Part shown: piece after piece, positions 1 to 7,409 of the stretch | How the letters are laid out: every line of letters begins with the position of its first letter | Numbering within the stretch: the stretch's first letter is position 1 | Assembly (NCBI GenBank): GCA_009268125.1 | Contig: WBOU01000002.1 | Location: forward strand, 248,001-312,000 | Reading direction: 5' to 3' | DNA length: 64,000 nt | DNA from: Chloroflexia bacterium SDU3-3 | GTDB taxonomy: Bacteria > Chloroflexota > Chloroflexia > Chloroflexales > Roseiflexaceae | Notes under the pieces: model-generated | Database searches by the model: none | The model's input: only the letters and a program-made list of their open reading frames with translations | What the model was told of the DNA's origin: nothing | Translations under genes and position numbers: made by a program

Positions 1-319
1 CATCGATCGATTGGGTGATCAGGGTGAACGCGGGGTAGTGCTGCTCCAGATCGACCAGCGCGTAGTGCGTGGGGCTCGGCTCGGCCTGCTCGGCCAGCTT
101 CCGCCGGTGGTCGTACCACTGCCAGACGAGGCGTGGATTGCGCACAAAGCCCTGCTGGGTCGCAAGCTCGCTGACATCATATTTGGCCCACTCGCCCGAT
201 CGGGCCTGGCGGAAAGAGGGGACTTGGCTTTCGGCAGCGAGGCTTGCGCCGGTGATCGCAACAACATGTCGGGCAGATCGGAGGCGCTCCAGCGCGGGCT
301 GCGGCAGCGGCAGCGACAT
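1..319 (-). CDS. SIR2-family (sirtuin-like) protein, N-terminal part only
   Basis: The gene reads leftward from an ATG at 317-319 and runs off the window edge; 106 residues are visible. The start of a SIR2 fold is recognisable: a Rossmann-type motif TGASLAAESQVPSFR (residues 23-37) corresponds to the canonical TGAGISxxSGIPxFR, followed by a region like NPRLVWQWYDHRR typical of bacterial sirtuins, and TQSID near the edge, which corresponds to TQN(I/V)D. Sirtuins are NAD-dependent protein deacylases. Several normally invariant residues differ here: Gly to Ser26, Ser to Ala28, Gly to Gln32 and the Asn of TQNID to Ser. It may therefore be a divergent or catalytically altered member. The zinc-binding part lies outside the window. 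Confidence 0.75.
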   Translation of the reverse strand, partial: MSLPLPQPALERLRSARHVVAITGASLAAESQVPSFRQARSGEWAKYDVSELATQQGFVRNPRLVWQWYDHRRKLAEQAEPSPTHYALVDLEQHYPAFTLITQSID

Positions 320-673
320 TGCGTAACTCCTCGTATGCATGGCCAGGGCGAACATACATACACAGCCCCTATAGCGCACCAGCCAGAGGCGTTGGGCAGA
401 AGGTTCCCAACCATATGCGCCGGTGCAGTGCTCTGACGATCGCTATAAGTATGGTGAATCTTATCAGATATTGTACCATGGTCTGTGGTGTTCTTCGGTA
501 TCGCTTTTTTCGCTAGCCCACCTAACAGCAGGGCTGTGGGCCATGCACATGGCTCACAGCCGCAACCCTCGTTCTGTTCTGAGCGTATATGTTATCAAGG
601 TCTAGGCGTTCGCCATCCGCTTGCCGAATGCGCATCGGTGTGCTACGCTACCGCAAGCGCAGGAGGGACATTC
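320..673. other. Divergent intergenic region, no gene seen
   Basis: This 354 bp lies between the leftward sirtuin-like gene and the rightward Ser/Thr kinase gene. I see no convincing coding frame. A weak sigma-70-like pair for the kinase gene is TTGCCG at 621-626, a 17 bp spacer, then TACGCT at 644-649, immediately before the strong Shine-Dalgarno AGGAGGGA at 661-668. The promoter call is tentative. Confidence 0.4.
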
Positions 674-2218
674 ATGGCGCGCATCCAGCCACTCGAAGAT
701 GATATCAGCGCCGAACCTGTCGAGCATATTCTCTGCCCGATCTGTCATCGGCAAAATATACCGCGCGCGCGCTTTTGCCAGCACTGCGGGCGCGACATTC
801 TTCTGAATAACGACGGCATGGCCCAGGGGACGGTCTACCGCATCACCCGGATCATTAAGCAGGGCGGCCAGGGCGCGGTCTACGAGGTTGTAGGCGAGGA
901 TGGCCTTCGCTACGCAGTGAAGGAGATGATCGAGCGCTCGCTCGACCCCAAGGAGCTGGACGAGGCGCTGGCCCGCTTCGAGCTAGAGGCCAACTTGCTT
1001 CAGCGCCTGTCGCACCCTCGCATCCCCAAGGTGTACGCCCACTTTAAAGACGAAGGCCGCAGCTACCTGGCCATGGATTTTGTGCGCGGCCAAGATCTTG
1101 AGGATGTGCTGCGCCAAGGCGCTATGCCCGAGGAGCGCGTGCTGGTGCTGGCCGATCAGATCTGCGATGTGCTGGGCTACCTGCACCAGAACGGGCTGAT
1201 CTACCGCGATATGAAGCCATCGAACGTGATGCTGGAGGATACGGGGGCGATCAAGCTGGTCGATTTTGGTATCGCCAAGGTCTTCCAGAAATCCGACCGC
1301 GCCACCCAGATCGGCACGCCTGGCTACGCCCCGCCCGAGCAGTACCAGGGCATCGCCACCGTCGAGTCCGATATCTACGCGCTGGGCGCTACGCTTCACC
1401 ACATGCTCACGGGCCGCGACCCGCGCGACGAGGCGCCGTTCTCGTTCCCTGCCATCACGGCGCTTGCGCCCATGGTCTCGCGGCGCACCGCCGATGCGAT
1501 CGCGCGGGCGCTGCAGATGCGCCCCGAGGATCGCTTTCACTCGGTGGCCGAGCTGCGGGCCGAGCTGCGGCCCATGGCTCCAGCGCAGCAGGTGCGCCGC
1601 CAGCCCGCCCAGCAGCCTGTGGCCATGGCGGCGCGCACCCAGCAGGCCCAGGTGGCGCAGGCCCAACCCGCTCAGCCCCAGCCCAGCGTGCCGCCAGCGC
1701 CAGCCCGCCCCAAGCCCGCGCCGCTGCCGCAGGCGGCGCAGCCGATTCAGCCTACCCAGCCCGCCCAGCCCGCCCAGCCTGTACGCCGCCGAGGCGGCTT
1801 CTTGGCCGCGATCGGGCGCTTTTTCCGCAATCTGATCGCCACGGCGGTGCTGCTGCTGGCGCTGACTGTAGCCGGGTGGTTTTTCGCCCCCAGCTATGTG
1901 CAGCCGGTGCTTAGCCCCTACCTGCCTGCGGCGATCACCAAACTGCTGCCCTCGCCTACCCCGCTTCAGCAGCGGCTGCAGAAGGTGTCGCTAGAGGTGA
2001 CGGCCACCGTGCCCGCTACCGCCAGCGCCGATCAGGTGCGCCAGGCGCTGCTGGCTGCCTTCGCCGAGCAGGTGAAGGCAACCTACGGCGACGAGGCGAA
2101 GATTAGCTCGAATGTGACGCCAGCCTTCATCGGCGATCCGGTGGAGCAGGGCAGCACCAGCGCAGGCACGACTTTTGGAGTGACGATCAGTGGGTATATT
2201 TTGCTGCCAGCCCAGTAG
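674..2218 (+). CDS. Zinc-ribbon Ser/Thr protein kinase, membrane anchored
   Basis: A 514-residue Hanks-type kinase. The ATG at 674 is chosen over upstream in-frame starts because AGGAGGGA sits 6 bases before it. Domain order: a zinc ribbon (Cys21, Cys24, Cys35, Cys38); the kinase domain at about 55-325 with the Gly loop GGQGAVY (64-70), Lys83, catalytic Asp179 in YRDMKPSN (Tyr replaces the His of HRD) and DFG at 197-199; a Pro/Gln/Ala-rich linker (about 330-420); one membrane helix (about 433-452); and an extracytoplasmic tail of about 60 residues. The topology suits sensing outside and phosphorylation inside. The next gene also ends in a zinc ribbon, so the two products may work together. 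Substrate unknown. Confidence 0.9.
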   Translation: MARIQPLEDDISAEPVEHILCPICHRQNIPRARFCQHCGRDILLNNDGMAQGTVYRITRIIKQGGQGAVYEVVGEDGLRYAVKEMIERSLDPKELDEALARFELEANLLQRLSHPRIPKVYAHFKDEGRSYLAMDFVRGQDLEDVLRQGAMPEERVLVLADQICDVLGYLHQNGLIYRDMKPSNVMLEDTGAIKLVDFGIAKVFQKSDRATQIGTPGYAPPEQYQGIATVESDIYALGATLHHMLTGRDPRDEAPFSFPAITALAPMVSRRTADAIARALQMRPEDRFHSVAELRAELRPMAPAQQVRRQPAQQPVAMAARTQQAQVAQAQPAQPQPSVPPAPARPKPAPLPQAAQPIQPTQPAQPAQPVRRRGGFLAAIGRFFRNLIATAVLLLALTVAGWFFAPSYVQPVLSPYLPAAITKLLPSPTPLQQRLQKVSLEVTATVPATASADQVRQALLAAFAEQVKATYGDEAKISSNVTPAFIGDPVEQGSTSAGTTFGVTISGYILLPAQ

Positions 2219-2249
2219 CGGAAGCTCTAGCGAGAAGTGAGGTTGAAGC

Positions 2250-2744
2250 GTGGGATTTCTAGATAATCTGAGCAAATCTGTTTCACAGGGCATCGACCGC
2301 GCTAAGTTCGAGGCCGAGAAGCTTGCCCGCATCGCGCGCATCCAGGGCGAGCTGGCCGAGCAGCGTCGGCAGATCGATGCCAAGCGTATGGATCTGGGCG
2401 ATCGCGCCTATGATCTGTACCGCGCGGGCCAGATCCAGTCGGCCACTATCGCCGAGCTGGCCCAGGGGATCGATGCCCTGCGCTCGTCGCTGACGCTGAA
2501 AGAGGATGAGCTGAAGTCGGCGCAGAACGAGGGCTATGTGGAGCCGGTGCCGCAGCCCAGCAGCGCGGCGCAGGATGTGCCGATCAGCGTGGTGCCGCCG
2601 ACCATGTCGGGCACACCCTACCCCTCGGCCAACGAACAGGGCAGCGCTTCGTATGGGAAGAAGCCCTGCCCCTCGTGTGGGTTTATGCTGCCGCCGACGG
2701 CCATGTTCTGCCCCAGCTGCGGCTCGCGCGTGGGCGGCAGCTAG
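2250..2744 (+). CDS. Coiled-coil protein with C-terminal zinc ribbon
   Basis: A 164-residue protein starting at GTG 2250, 31 bp after the Ser/Thr kinase stop, so probably co-transcribed with it. The N-terminal two thirds are helical and charged, with a likely coiled coil over about residues 15-90. A Pro/Ser-rich linker follows. The C-terminus carries a zinc ribbon with two CPSCG-type knuckles (about 140-161). No catalytic motif is visible. The shared zinc ribbons suggest it is an adaptor or substrate of the kinase, which is inference. Its stop overlaps the stop of the convergent STAS gene by 4 bp (CTAG at 2741-2744). Confidence 0.75.
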   Translation: MGFLDNLSKSVSQGIDRAKFEAEKLARIARIQGELAEQRRQIDAKRMDLGDRAYDLYRAGQIQSATIAELAQGIDALRSSLTLKEDELKSAQNEGYVEPVPQPSSAAQDVPISVVPPTMSGTPYPSANEQGSASYGKKPCPSCGFMLPPTAMFCPSCGSRVGGS

Positions 2745-3688
2745 AGCACAAGCTCAAGCGCCTCCTGTGGGCTGCGCACGATCGTCACTGCGTCGAGGTT
2801 GATCCCCTGGTGCACAAGGGTCATGGCAACCTGGGCGGCGATGCCGCTCAGGATGACCCTGCAGCCAATGATCTGCAGCGACTGGATGGTGCGGATGAGA
2901 TTGCCCGCGGCGGTGCTGTCGAGCAGCGACACCCCGCCGATGTCGATGATCACCACCTGGGCACGCTCGGCATGCGCGGTTGCCAGCATGCGCTGGAGCA
3001 GCCGGTCGGCCCGGCCTGGGTCGATATGTCCGACCACCGGGGCGAGCAGCACCCCATCGGCCAGCCGGAGGATCGGCGTCTCGAGCGAGGTCACCAGATT
3101 GAGCAGCTCGGACTGCTGGTCAAGCTGGGTCATGAGCAGGTCGTTGGCCTCCTCGATCGCCTGCGCCTGCTGCGCCATCTGCGTGCGCGATAGCTCCGCC
3201 GCGCGCGCGCTCTCTTGGACGCTGCTGAGCGCCTGATCGGTGATCAGCCGCGCCAGCGCCATCCCCCCTGTGATCAGAAAGTAGACGATCAGTGCCACAG
3301 GGGTGGTGTAGATACCCTGAAACCCCGCACGGATCAGCAGCGCAACGATCAGCCCCAGCGCTGTTGCCACCACCCCTATTGGTCCGGTAAGGATGAGTGC
3401 CAGCACGGCAGGCAGGAAAATTGTGGATGCCACCTCGTCGTAGACAAAGTGGTCGGGGAGCACAATGACTAGCATGATGCTGACGAGGAAAATAAAGATG
3501 TAGTTGGCATACTTCCCATTGCGCCAGTGCCAGTACCACAGTGCCGCACAGAGCAGTGATCCTATAAGGGTAGGGAGCACAGCAATGCTCGTCGATTGGC
3601 TAGACATATTCACGAGCGACGTGAGAAGCCCTCCAATACAGACGGCTGCCATAATGATTAGCGAGACCAACCGTTGCGATACTTTCAT
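2741..3688 (-). CDS. Membrane-anchored RsbR-type STAS regulator
   Basis: A 315-residue protein with about five hydrophobic helices in the first 155 residues, a coiled-coil linker (about 165-205) and a C-terminal STAS domain (about 212-315). The STAS part has the RsbR-like signature ADGVLLAPVVGHID, then VVIIDIGGVSLLDS and GCRVILSGI. In RsbR-type proteins the STAS domain takes part in partner-switching control of a phosphatase or kinase; here the input domain is membrane embedded. It is a paralogue of the gene at 5706-6677, and a soluble relative lies at 61105-61752. No RsbS, RsbT or phosphatase gene is in the window, so its partners are unknown. Confidence 0.85.
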   Translation of the reverse strand: MKVSQRLVSLIIMAAVCIGGLLTSLVNMSSQSTSIAVLPTLIGSLLCAALWYWHWRNGKYANYIFIFLVSIMLVIVLPDHFVYDEVASTIFLPAVLALILTGPIGVVATALGLIVALLIRAGFQGIYTTPVALIVYFLITGGMALARLITDQALSSVQESARAAELSRTQMAQQAQAIEEANDLLMTQLDQQSELLNLVTSLETPILRLADGVLLAPVVGHIDPGRADRLLQRMLATAHAERAQVVIIDIGGVSLLDSTAAGNLIRTIQSLQIIGCRVILSGIAAQVAMTLVHQGINLDAVTIVRSPQEALELVL

Positions 3689-3860
3689 AACACACTCTCA
3701 CAGAGGGGCGGATATATTTTGACACTATAATTATTGTAATCGAGAAACCATACAGCCTGGGCACAGGTGGTTAAAATCTGGTATATTTCTTGCTATAGAC
3801 CACGGTTTCTCACACTGCTTTTCACCAGCGCTCAGTAGGCCTATGGAAAGGAGAATATGC

Positions 3861-4697
3861 ATGGAACGAGAGCAGGTGCTCGCCATGCCCCGCGAAGAGG
3901 TGCGGCGCTATGCCCCAAAGACGGTGGTGTGGGCACCCGGCGGCACGCGCCGACACGCGGCCTTGGCGGGCGTGTCGGTCGATGGGCGCTATTTTGACTG
4001 GGCATGGGATCAGCAGTTCGGCAAGGTCGAGCTGTTTTTTGATCTGGGCGTGCAGCGCTTTTTCTCACCCGTGCTTGGCCCGCCGCAGGTGCGCGAGGTT
4101 GGCATCTACCAAGATCAGCTTCGCGCCGCGCTCGCCCGGCTGTGCGACGAGCAGAGCCTTGCGTTCTATCAAAAGTTAGGCGTGCGCGTGCGCTTCTACG
4201 GCGCGCACAATCTGCCTTTTGCCTCCGATCTGTTTTCGGCCACCGAGCAGCGCACGGCGGAAAATGGCCCACGCGAGCTCTGGTGGACCATGGTGATCAG
4301 CCGGGCCGAGGAGGCTATCTGGGATGCGACTCAGGCGGCGATCCAGGCTGGTGCCCGCAGCTTTGAGCAGGCTGTGCGCGCCTACTACGGCCAGGATCTT
4401 GATCCGGTGGATGTATTTATTGGCTTTGGGAAGCCGCAGGCTGGCTATCTGATGCCGCCATTCCTCGGCGAGCGGGCCGATCTCTACTGGACCACCTTTC
4501 CCAGCTATCAGATCGATGAATCCGATATCCGCACGATTTTTTGGGATCACCGCTTTGGGCGCACCACATGGCAGGCCGATAAGACCAACCGCTACGCTGA
4601 CATAGCGCAGAGCGGCCTGCGCGAGCGCTACGAGCAGCATACGATTGTGGGGGTGGGGGAGCGAATCGGTACGTTTTGGCACCAGCGCGGCCTATAA
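3861..4697 (+). CDS. Rv3378c / kolavelool synthase-like diterpene synthase
   Basis: A 278-residue protein. The ATG at 3861 is preferred to the in-frame ATG at 3843 because AAAGGAGA lies just before it. From memory of the family it matches Mycobacterium tuberculosis Rv3378c (tuberculosinol synthase, cis-prenyltransferase fold) along its length: GGTRRH near residue 27, LAFYQKLGVRVRFYG, YYGQDLDPVDVFIGFG, LYWTTFPSYQ and a C-terminal VGVGERIGTFW. A homologue in Herpetosiphon makes the diterpene alcohol kolavelool. These enzymes remove diphosphate from a bicyclic diterpene diphosphate made by a class II cyclase, and no such cyclase with a DxDD motif is in the window. The Asp in the DGTRRW motif of Rv3378c appears as Gly here. 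Family is confident; product unknown. Confidence 0.75.
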   Translation: MEREQVLAMPREEVRRYAPKTVVWAPGGTRRHAALAGVSVDGRYFDWAWDQQFGKVELFFDLGVQRFFSPVLGPPQVREVGIYQDQLRAALARLCDEQSLAFYQKLGVRVRFYGAHNLPFASDLFSATEQRTAENGPRELWWTMVISRAEEAIWDATQAAIQAGARSFEQAVRAYYGQDLDPVDVFIGFGKPQAGYLMPPFLGERADLYWTTFPSYQIDESDIRTIFWDHRFGRTTWQADKTNRYADIAQSGLRERYEQHTIVGVGERIGTFWHQRGL

Positions 4698-4700
4698 AAA

Positions 4701-4728
4701 CAGGCCATGGGTGTACACCCATGGCCTG
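4701..4728 (-). terminator. Perfect 28 bp palindrome, terminator for the secreted-protein gene
   Basis: CAGGCCATGGGTGT is followed directly by its exact reverse complement. Read on the minus strand the hairpin is followed by TTTTTATA, so it should terminate the leftward gene ending at 4748. There is no T-run on the plus strand, although the hairpin begins 3 bp after the diterpene synthase stop. Confidence 0.75.
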
Positions 4729-4747
4729 CGAGGGGAAGACTGGCCGA

Positions 4748-5602
4748 CTACCAGTTGGTGGGGACCTTGCGGAAGAACATGTACGAGATGTCCGCCCCAT
4801 CGGGGACGGTGATCGGCGCGTAGAAGCCGGGGAAGGCCTCGTTGTCGACCGAGAACTCGAAGTCGAGCGCCTCGGGCGGGTGCAGCAGCTGCACGTGGCT
4901 TACCACCGTGTAGGGGTGGCTCAGCTGGGCGACCTCGATCTTGGCATCGGTCTGGCTGAAGGTCACGCGGATGGCGTGCCACTTCGAGGCATCGAGCCAC
5001 GAGGGCATGGGCGTCGTGCTGTAGAGGCCCTGGTAGGTGGCGAGGTTCAGATCCTGTGCGACGGCGGCCACATACTGGCCCTGCGTGCGCGAGACGCCGA
5101 TGGCGGTCATCATGCCATTGCCGTTGGCGCCGAGCGGCGCGTTCCAGAAGATGAAGTTCTCGGTCATTGTGGCGGGTGCGTTCTTTTGATCGAAGCGCAT
5201 GATGAACTCGCCCACAATCTTAAACTTCGCGCTGGGCTGCCAGCAGGGGCTGCGCTGCTCGACCGGAAGCTCGGGGTCGGCCTCGGTGATGCGGCTGGCC
5301 ACATAGCTCGCGTTGGTCGGGTTGGCGGCTGTATCAAGCGAGAGGTACTTGACACCGCTGCCCTTGAAGCTGAGGCTTGCCTGGGGCTGGCCATACAGTT
5401 CGACATCGAAACCGTTGCGCTCGATCTGGGAGGCGCTCCAGTTCAGGATGAGTTTTGCGGGGGCGCAATCGCGGTTGTAGCTGGCCTTGCTGGTATAGGA
5501 GCCTGGCTCGCGGCGCTCGGCTGCGATGCTGGGGTTGGCCCCGATCGCCATTACGGATACAGCTACTAAGGTGCCCAGCACCTGCCTGTGAAGGTTGAGC
5601 AT
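4748..5602 (-). CDS. Secreted protein of unknown function
   Basis: A 284-residue protein with a typical signal peptide (hydrophobic core about residues 8-22, cleavage probably after SIAA at about 28). AAAGGA lies before the ATG. The mature part is about 255 residues, rich in beta-type sequence, with two Cys in DCAPAK and SPCWQPS that could form a disulfide. A concanavalin-like glucan-binding fold is conceivable from the length and the aromatic spacing, but I recognise no family motif. It lies between the diterpene synthase and a STAS gene and is followed by its own terminator. Confidence 0.7.
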   Translation of the reverse strand: MLNLHRQVLGTLVAVSVMAIGANPSIAAERREPGSYTSKASYNRDCAPAKLILNWSASQIERNGFDVELYGQPQASLSFKGSGVKYLSLDTAANPTNASYVASRITEADPELPVEQRSPCWQPSAKFKIVGEFIMRFDQKNAPATMTENFIFWNAPLGANGNGMMTAIGVSRTQGQYVAAVAQDLNLATYQGLYSTTPMPSWLDASKWHAIRVTFSQTDAKIEVAQLSHPYTVVSHVQLLHPPEALDFEFSVDNEAFPGFYAPITVPDGADISYMFFRKVPTNW

Positions 5603-5705
5603 CGTGAGTCCTTTCTACGAGGTGATAAATGCAATGTGGACTATGCAGATACTTCACATATCGTACTATACCGAAAGACCGCAGGTGGCACAAGGGAGAT
5701 TGAAA

Positions 5706-6677
5706 CTACATACCCGCGTAATGAACAGCCATACCGCTATAGTTTCGCAATAAGTCTTGGATATCTCCCACGTCGATAATGCGGTGGAGGTCAACATTGA
5801 TCTCGGTGAGGGTCATAGCGATGGGGGCGCTGATGCCGCTGATCATCACGCGGCAGCCCAGCAGGCGCAGCGCCTGGGCGGTGTCGAGCAGCGATCGAGC
5901 CACCTGCTCGTCGATCGCGGCGATGCCCGAGACATCGAGCACCACATGCTGCACGCGGCGGCGGCTGGCCTCGCCCAGCAAGAACTTCATCAGCTTGTCG
6001 GCCCGCTGCTCGTCGAGGTAGCCCACGATCGGGGCCAGCAGCACCTGATCGGTGAGCGGCACCAGCGGCAGCTCCAGCTCGGCGATGCGATTGAGCAGCT
6101 CCTGCTGGTGGGCATTTTGGGAAGTGAGGATGGCGGCCTGCTTCTCTAGCTCGCGGCTGTGCTGCTCGGCGCGGCTGGCAAGCTCTTCGGCGCGGGCGTT
6201 GGCGTCGGCCAGGCGCTGGGCCGAGTCGGTGGCCAGCCTGCTGAGGATCAGTCCGCCAAGGATGATCGCGTAGATCGCGATGGTGAGCGGCTGGGCGTAG
6301 ACGCCCGTGCCACCGGCGCGCACGACTAGGATAAGGTACTGCACAATGCCGCTGCCCAGTGCCCACTGCCATCTGGTGGTGATGAGGGCGATCAGCGGGG
6401 GCAGGATGAGAACGAGCGGCGCATATTGGGTGACAAACACGTGGTCAAGCCCGAGGCCCATAGCGATGGTGTAGCCTGCGACAAGCACGTGGCACGCGTA
6501 GGGCCAGCCGCGCAGATAGGCGTAGAGCACGCCGCCGCAGCCAGCGGCGAAGATCGCCAGCGGGACGAGCAGCTGGTCGTGGGGATTTGTCAGCAGTAGA
6601 CCAAGACATGCAAGGGTGATTCCGACGGTGGTGAGCGCGAGAAGAACAAGCGAAATCTGGCGCTGCGTGAGACTCAT
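5706..6677 (-). CDS. Membrane-anchored RsbR-type STAS regulator (second copy)
   Basis: A 323-residue paralogue of the protein at 2741-3688 with the same layout: about five membrane helices (1-150), a coiled coil rich in Ala, Glu and Gln (about 165-215) and a STAS domain (about 220-315). The STAS motifs are LTDQVLLAPIVGYLD, VVLDVSGIAAID and GCRVMISGI. The Ser/Asp context of the paralogue (SLLDS) is AAIDE here, so a phosphorylatable residue at that position may be missing. The two STAS genes bracket the diterpene synthase and the secreted protein. Output and partners are unknown. Confidence 0.85.
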   Translation of the reverse strand: MSLTQRQISLVLLALTTVGITLACLGLLLTNPHDQLLVPLAIFAAGCGGVLYAYLRGWPYACHVLVAGYTIAMGLGLDHVFVTQYAPLVLILPPLIALITTRWQWALGSGIVQYLILVVRAGGTGVYAQPLTIAIYAIILGGLILSRLATDSAQRLADANARAEELASRAEQHSRELEKQAAILTSQNAHQQELLNRIAELELPLVPLTDQVLLAPIVGYLDEQRADKLMKFLLGEASRRRVQHVVLDVSGIAAIDEQVARSLLDTAQALRLLGCRVMISGISAPIAMTLTEINVDLHRIIDVGDIQDLLRNYSGMAVHYAGM

Positions 6678-6709
6678 TTCACGCGCTCCTTCATGTTTTC
6701 AGGTCGGGT

Positions 6710-6742
6710 GCGGCTCCTATGTAGCTGTAGCATAGGAGCCGC
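6710..6742. terminator. 12 bp stem hairpin between SRAP and STAS genes
   Basis: GCGGCTCCTATG and its exact complement enclose a 9-base loop. It lies downstream of the leftward SRAP gene and upstream of the STAS gene. There is no clear T-run on either side, so it is a probable but not classic terminator. Confidence 0.45.
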
Positions 6743-6817
6743 ATTGGATTATGGTCAATCCCCTGCAGGTACCGCCGGATTATAGTACTAAAATGAAACT
6801 ATTTTGACGATGAATTG

Positions 6818-7294
6818 TCAAGATCGGGGCGTAACTTGGTCCTGGTTGATCAGCGCGGGCATGCGGTCGTGGCCGGTGAGCGCGGTGTACTCGGGGGTGG
6901 GCGGCAGCGTGAGCATATAGATGCGCTCGGTGTCGCCGCGCCGCACCAGGTAGCCCTGGATGCCGATGTCGATATCGAACCAGACCTTCTTTTCCACGCC
7001 TTGGCACGCGGGGATGATTACTTCCTTGGGTCGTAGGTAGTTCCACTTCCCCTCCTGAAGACTCTCCATGCGTACCCAGCCGGTTTTGGGCAATTTCAGC
7101 TGGGGGTCGCGGTTGCCCCAGTCGAACAGGCGCAGCGCGCCATCCACCACGGCGGGCAGCATGGGGCGGGCCTGCCAGAACACCGTCTCGACCAGGCCGC
7201 TCTGCTCAAACGAGCCGACCTGCTGCTCGGTAAAGGCCTCGTCGAGGGCGGGCTTGAGCGCCGGATCGTAGGCGAAGCGAATTCCTCCACACAT
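6818..7294 (-). CDS. Divergent SRAP (YedK/HMCES-like) protein
   Basis: A 158-residue protein beginning MCGG. In SRAP proteins the initiator Met is removed and Cys2 forms a thiazolidine crosslink with abasic sites in single-stranded DNA. Other SRAP landmarks are visible: LFDWGNRD (the WGL-type segment, Trp59-Gly60), IIPACQGVEKK (the IPADGFYEW segment, with Glu101 at the catalytic Glu position) and GHDRMPALI (His142). The Asn of the NAR motif appears as Trp73. It is shorter than usual (about 200-230 residues). AGAGGA precedes the start. Role by family: protection or repair of abasic sites. Assignment rests on scattered motifs, so moderate. Confidence 0.65.
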   Translation of the reverse strand: MCGGIRFAYDPALKPALDEAFTEQQVGSFEQSGLVETVFWQARPMLPAVVDGALRLFDWGNRDPQLKLPKTGWVRMESLQEGKWNYLRPKEVIIPACQGVEKKVWFDIDIGIQGYLVRRGDTERIYMLTLPPTPEYTALTGHDRMPALINQDQVTPRS

Positions 7295-7365
7295 GGCTGT
7301 TTCCTCTCTGCTCTTCCCTATCGCAATACTAGAGATGTGGTTGGGATGCTGGAATAGTGGCGGTG

Positions 7366-7393
7366 GCCTGCCTATCCCCCTGGATAGGCAGGC
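7366..7393 (-). terminator. 12 bp stem hairpin after fabF
   Basis: GCCTGCCTATCC, a 4-base loop and the exact complement lie 16 bp beyond the fabF stop. There is no strong T-run on the minus strand. Confidence 0.55.
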
Positions 7394-7409
7394 AGATGCT
7401 GTGCCAGGG

